This document shows positions 5,256-8,293 of a DNA stretch of 8,293 nucleotides, piece after piece. Each line of letters opens with the position of its first letter. The stretch's first letter is position 1. Where the stretch lies: assembly GCA_030641505.1 (NCBI GenBank), contig DAOWHI010000134.1:1-8293 (forward strand), written 5' to 3'. The notes below the pieces were generated by a model that saw only the letters and a program-made list of their open reading frames with translations, did no database searches and was not told where the DNA came from. Source of the stretch: Gemmatimonadota bacterium. GTDB lineage: Bacteria; Gemmatimonadota; Gemmatimonadetes; JACCXV01; JAHWKZ01. A program made the position numbers and the translations under genes.

Positions 5256-7994
5256 TTATAGCGTTAGCCTGATCCGACCGTAATAAAAGCCACCGTTGCT
5301 GCCGAACTGCGTCACCCGGCGGCTGTACACAAACCGACCGTTCGACAGGTTGGCGTCCTTCTGGTGCTCGTCCGGGAACGTGTTGAACAGGTTGTTGGCA
5401 CCAAACGCAACCCGGACGCCCTTGGCCAGCTCGTACGAGATGTCCATGTCGATGATCGTCTTCGCGCCAAAGGTTTCGTCGTTGTCCGAGTTCGTTGGCT
5501 TGTATTCGATCTCGCCAAAGAACGCCGCTGCACCGTACAAGCTGAATGGTCCCTGGGTGTAACGGGCCGACAGGTTGAGCTTCTCGCTCGGCAGCGCAGA
5601 CTCGAGCCGGTTCCGCTCCTCGCGGTTGAACAGCGTCGACCGCACGGCGTCGAGGTCGCCGCCGGCGAAGATCTGCGCCATCTCGGCCGGAACGTTGGTT
5701 GATTGGACCTCGGTGTCGGTGAAGTTCAGTGAACCCGATAGGTCGAGCGTCCCGAGCCCTACCTGGGTCGCGTAAGACACCACGAAATCTACGCCCTGCG
5801 TGTCTGTGTCCACGGCATTGGCGAAGAACTGCGCAGCACCGACGCCATCGCGAGCGAAGGGCTCCAGGATCTCGGCGACGATCGGATCGCTGCTGTCGAA
5901 CCGGCTGGTCAGCACGATCCGGTCATCGATGTCGATCCGGTAGAAGTCGGCGGTGATCGACAGGTTCGGTTGCGGCCTGATCGTGACGCCGGCGCTGATG
6001 TTGACCGACGTCTCCTCCTTGAGATCGGGAACACCAAACGCTTTCGTTACCGGGCTCGCGTTGTTGCTCGTCAGCACGCGGGTCGGCTCCAGCACGTCAG
6101 GAGTCGTCAAGAACTGGATGCTGACGTTGTTGAACCAAAACTGCTGCAACGACGGAGCACGGAACCCGTTACTGACAGCGCCGCGGATTGCGACCTGTTC
6201 GTTGACCGCATAGCGCGCGGCGATCTTGCCGGTCGCGGTGCTACCGAAATCGCTGTAGTTCTCGAACCGGCCGCCGACATCGAGCAGGAACTGGTCGCTC
6301 AGCTCGGTCTCCAAACCGATGTAACCGCCGATGCTGGTGCGGAACCGGTCGACCTCGTTGGCTGGCTGGAAACCGGGGAACACCTGTGAACCCGGGTCCT
6401 TTGGCTGCCCATCCGGTAGCGTAACGAAGTCCTCACCGGGTTCGTCACCGCCGTTGCCGAGCAGGTAAGACTCCGGCTGGCCGGCCGCGATCTCGTAGTT
6501 CTCGAGACGGTACTCGCTACCCAAGACGAGCGATGCGGACTTGACCGCACCACCGGTGTCGATCAACCGCACGATGTCGAGGTTTCCAACCGTCTGTTCA
6601 AACTTCAACTCGCCGGCGTCAAACGTCGTCGGGCTCGACGGACCGATCGAAGCGTTGTTCGAGTTCTCGACGTTAAACAGAAAGCTGTTGCGACCGTGGG
6701 TCACGCTGAAGTCCATGTCCCAGCCGCTCCGCGCCCCCCGCACCCCACCGGTGAATTGTGCGTCGTTGATCTTTGGGTTGATCTGGGGTAAGAACCCGTT
6801 CGGGAAGATCTCCGGCACGACCCGCTCCTCCTGGTTGGGGAGCCGATAAAAACCGGTCGCAAACCCCTCGCGGTGTGACAAGCCGCCAAAACCATAGACC
6901 TCGGCGCTATCCGAGATCGGATAGACGGAGTTCCAGAACCCCATCCCGACGAGCGCTTCGCCTTGACCGGTCTTCATCGAGAAGTCGCGGCGGGTGAGCC
7001 CGAGCCGACTGAGCTCGGCGTCGGTCGCCGCGGTGCCTTCGATCCCCGGGAAGATGTCGCCCGTCCACGGGTCGGAGCGATCGGTCCGGCTCCGATCGAG
7101 ATACATCCCGGTAACGTTGAAGTAGCCACGATCTCCGATCGGGAAACCGTAGTTAGCGTCGACCTTGAGCTGCTCGCCGTCGCCCTCTCCGGTCCCGCCA
7201 CCCTGGACGTCGATCTGGAGCGCATCGACCTGGTCTTCGAGGACGATGTTGATGACGCCGGAAATGGCATCCGAGCCGTATTGGGCGGACGCCCCGTCGC
7301 GCAGCACCTCGATCCGCTTGATCGAGGCCGTCGGAATACCGTTCAGATCGACACCCACCGTACCGCGGCCAAAGGTGCCGTTGACGTGCACCAGCGCACT
7401 CGGGTGGCGTCGTTTGCCGTTGACCAGCACGAGCACCTGATCCGGTCCAAGACCACGCAGGCTGGCTGGGTTGATGTGATCGGTGCCGTCCGAGATCGTC
7501 TGGTGCGACGCATTGAATGAAGGGATCGCCACCGCCAGCAGCTGATTGACCTCGGTCTGACCGGAGATCTCGATCTCTTCGGCTGATATCACATCAACCG
7601 GCACCGGCGTCTCGACCGCACTGCGGGTGGTCCGTGAGCCGATCGCCACGATCTGGTCGGCCAGCAATGGGGCTGGCGCTAGCGCGAAGTCGATCGTCGT
7701 CGTTCCATCTGGATCGACGATGACCTGCTGCTCGGCGGTTTGGTGAGCAAATGAGCGTGCCCGCAGCGTGTAGATGCCGGACGGCGCCGAAAGCCGATAC
7801 TCGCCAAGGTTGTTGGTGATTGCGCCGCGAGCAGTACCGACAATCGACACGTCGGCACCCGGAATCGCATCCCCTTCTTCGGTGGTGATCTTTCCTACGA
7901 TTGTGCCTTGCTGGGCAAGTGCTTCAGCAGGTACGAGGGCTAGTAGGCTGGCTAGAACGACGCTCCACAGAAACCCGAACGTTCGTCGTGACAT
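5256..7994 (-). CDS. TonB-dependent receptor with N-terminal carboxypeptidase-regulatory-like domain
   Basis: This 912-residue outer-membrane receptor takes up a ligand using energy passed from TonB-ExbB-ExbD. A signal peptide covers residues 1-27 (cut at ALA before QQG). A carboxypeptidase-regulatory-like beta-sandwich spans about 30-109 (VGKITTEEGDAIPGADVSIV, NLGEYRL). A TonB-box-like segment, DQIVAIGSR, is at 113-121. The plug is about 125-252, with SLRGLGPDQVLVLVNGKRR and IEVLRDGASAQYGSDAISG. The 22-strand barrel fills the remainder, with the conserved RYAVNEQVAIRGAVSNGFRAPS, a NLSITADFYRIDIDDRI strand and a late GANNLFN motif. The last strand is YYGRIRLTL. The frame is intact throughout. 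Substrate cannot be deduced: there is no neighbouring SusD, and nothing here points to iron or B12. The gene lies between the CoA-ligase end (48-bp gap) and the small secreted protein (34 bp), which suggests cotranscription. Confidence 0.97.
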   Translation of the reverse strand: MSRRTFGFLWSVVLASLLALVPAEALAQQGTIVGKITTEEGDAIPGADVSIVGTARGAITNNLGEYRLSAPSGIYTLRARSFAHQTAEQQVIVDPDGTTTIDFALAPAPLLADQIVAIGSRTTRSAVETPVPVDVISAEEIEISGQTEVNQLLAVAIPSFNASHQTISDGTDHINPASLRGLGPDQVLVLVNGKRRHPSALVHVNGTFGRGTVGVDLNGIPTASIKRIEVLRDGASAQYGSDAISGVINIVLEDQVDALQIDVQGGGTGEGDGEQLKVDANYGFPIGDRGYFNVTGMYLDRSRTDRSDPWTGDIFPGIEGTAATDAELSRLGLTRRDFSMKTGQGEALVGMGFWNSVYPISDSAEVYGFGGLSHREGFATGFYRLPNQEERVVPEIFPNGFLPQINPKINDAQFTGGVRGARSGWDMDFSVTHGRNSFLFNVENSNNASIGPSSPTTFDAGELKFEQTVGNLDIVRLIDTGGAVKSASLVLGSEYRLENYEIAAGQPESYLLGNGGDEPGEDFVTLPDGQPKDPGSQVFPGFQPANEVDRFRTSIGGYIGLETELSDQFLLDVGGRFENYSDFGSTATGKIAARYAVNEQVAIRGAVSNGFRAPSLQQFWFNNVSIQFLTTPDVLEPTRVLTSNNASPVTKAFGVPDLKEETSVNISAGVTIRPQPNLSITADFYRIDIDDRIVLTSRFDSSDPIVAEILEPFARDGVGAAQFFANAVDTDTQGVDFVVSYATQVGLGTLDLSGSLNFTDTEVQSTNVPAEMAQIFAGGDLDAVRSTLFNREERNRLESALPSEKLNLSARYTQGPFSLYGAAAFFGEIEYKPTNSDNDETFGAKTIIDMDISYELAKGVRVAFGANNLFNTFPDEHQKDANLSNGRFVYSRRVTQFGSNGGFYYGRIRLTL

Positions 7995-8001
7995 TCAAGC
8001 A

Positions 8002-8006
8002 CCTCC
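8002..8006 (-). promoter_or_regulatory. ribosome binding site of the TonB-dependent receptor
   Basis: On the minus strand GGAGG lies seven bases before ATG at 7994, within a longer GGGAGGTG. It fixes the receptor start and its signal peptide. The 49-bp gap (7995-8043) also holds an AT-richer patch with CTGACA (8034-8029) and TACACT (8014-8009), but the 14-base spacing is too short for a convincing promoter. Confidence 0.8.
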
Positions 8007-8043
8007 CGAGTGTACGACCTAATTTAGTTGTCAGATTGCCACA

Positions 8044-8293
8044 TTATGAACAGGAAGGCGTACCTGTGTCAAGAAACGCTCTGATGTCCACCGCAACAGC
8101 GCTACCGGAGTAGGCAAACACTGGGTTGACCTCAATTTCGGAGATTCCGGGGTGGGATTGGAAGCAGGCGACGAGGCTGAGGGCGAGATCGATCAGTGCC
8201 TCGCGGTCGGCCGGCGGGCGACCGCGGTAGCCGCCGAGCAGTGGCGCCATTGAAGCGTCGGCCAGCATCGTCGCTACCTCGCCGGGGATTACC
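8044..8293 (-). CDS. ADP-forming acyl-CoA synthetase, C-terminal ATP-grasp end (truncated by window edge)
   Basis: The minus-strand frame is open to the right edge and ends with TAA at 8046-8044. About 82 residues are visible. An internal ATG at 8268 is not taken as the start, because the coding frame continues upstream (VIPGEVATM) and the fragment resembles a protein end. The segment APLLGGYRGRPPADREALID, followed by the SEIEVNPVFAYS strand and AVAVDIRAFL, matches the C-terminal part of the ATP-grasp domain in acetate/acyl-CoA ligases (ADP-forming). These enzymes interconvert an acyl-CoA, ADP and phosphate with the acid, CoA and ATP. The conserved E-x-E/D-x-NP pattern is present. The substrate-defining and CoA-binding domains lie outside the window, so the acyl substrate is unknown. 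The TonB-dependent receptor follows after 48 bp on the same strand. Confidence 0.85.
   Translation of the reverse strand, partial: VIPGEVATMLADASMAPLLGGYRGRPPADREALIDLALSLVACFQSHPGISEIEVNPVFAYSGSAVAVDIRAFLDTGTPSCS

Noticed and set aside
6963..7520. Long + strand open frame (185 codons) inside the receptor gene
   Set aside because: It lies wholly antisense to an intact, well-recognised TonB-dependent receptor plug/barrel. Its protein is low-complexity and resembles no family, as expected of a shadow frame in GC-rich DNA.
8009..8034. CTGACA / TACACT pair upstream of the receptor as a sigma-70-type promoter
   Set aside because: The spacing is 14 bases, too short for a standard promoter, and the match is only partial.

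Overview
The window is GC-rich bacterial DNA, densely coding, with no stretch over 300 bases without a gene. No RNA genes, CRISPR arrays or insertion sequences were seen. The mix points to a Gram-negative bacterium with an outer membrane: a DUF5916-type barrel protein, a DUF481 protein, and a TonB-dependent receptor with an N-terminal carboxypeptidase-regulatory-like domain. DUF5916 proteins and receptors of this build are common in Gemmatimonadota and Acidobacteriota. That is the best guess at phylum, inferred from gene content only.

Left part (1-3271, + strand): the C-terminal part of a DUF5916-like outer-membrane protein, cut by the left edge, ends in a 27-bp tandem duplication that spans its stop codon. 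It is followed by a membrane histidine kinase with a large, unrecognised extracytoplasmic sensor region and no HAMP domain. The kinase stop overlaps the TTG start of an OmpR/PhoB-type response regulator, so the two form a translationally coupled two-component pair.

Middle (3272-4654): a small AtuA-like ferredoxin-fold protein (- strand) converges on the regulator. It stands alone, without the AtuA/DUF1446 catalytic domain it is usually associated with. A 74-bp divergent region separates its ATG from a DUF481 outer-membrane protein (+ strand). The DUF481 gene converges on the next minus-strand gene across a 91-bp gap holding a good intrinsic terminator for the minus strand.

Right part (4655-8293, - strand, read right to left): the C-terminal end of an ADP-forming acyl-CoA synthetase (ATP-grasp part), cut by the right edge; then a 912-residue TonB-dependent receptor; then a small secreted protein of unknown function with two cysteines. 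Short gaps (48 and 34 bp), good ribosome binding sites and a terminator only after the last gene suggest one transcription unit. The receptor and the small protein are the firmest linked pair.

Most of the window is ordinary envelope and regulatory gene content. No clearly new system is visible. The items most worth a second look are the stop-codon duplication, the orphan AtuA-like gene, the receptor-linked two-cysteine secreted protein, and the unassigned kinase sensor region.
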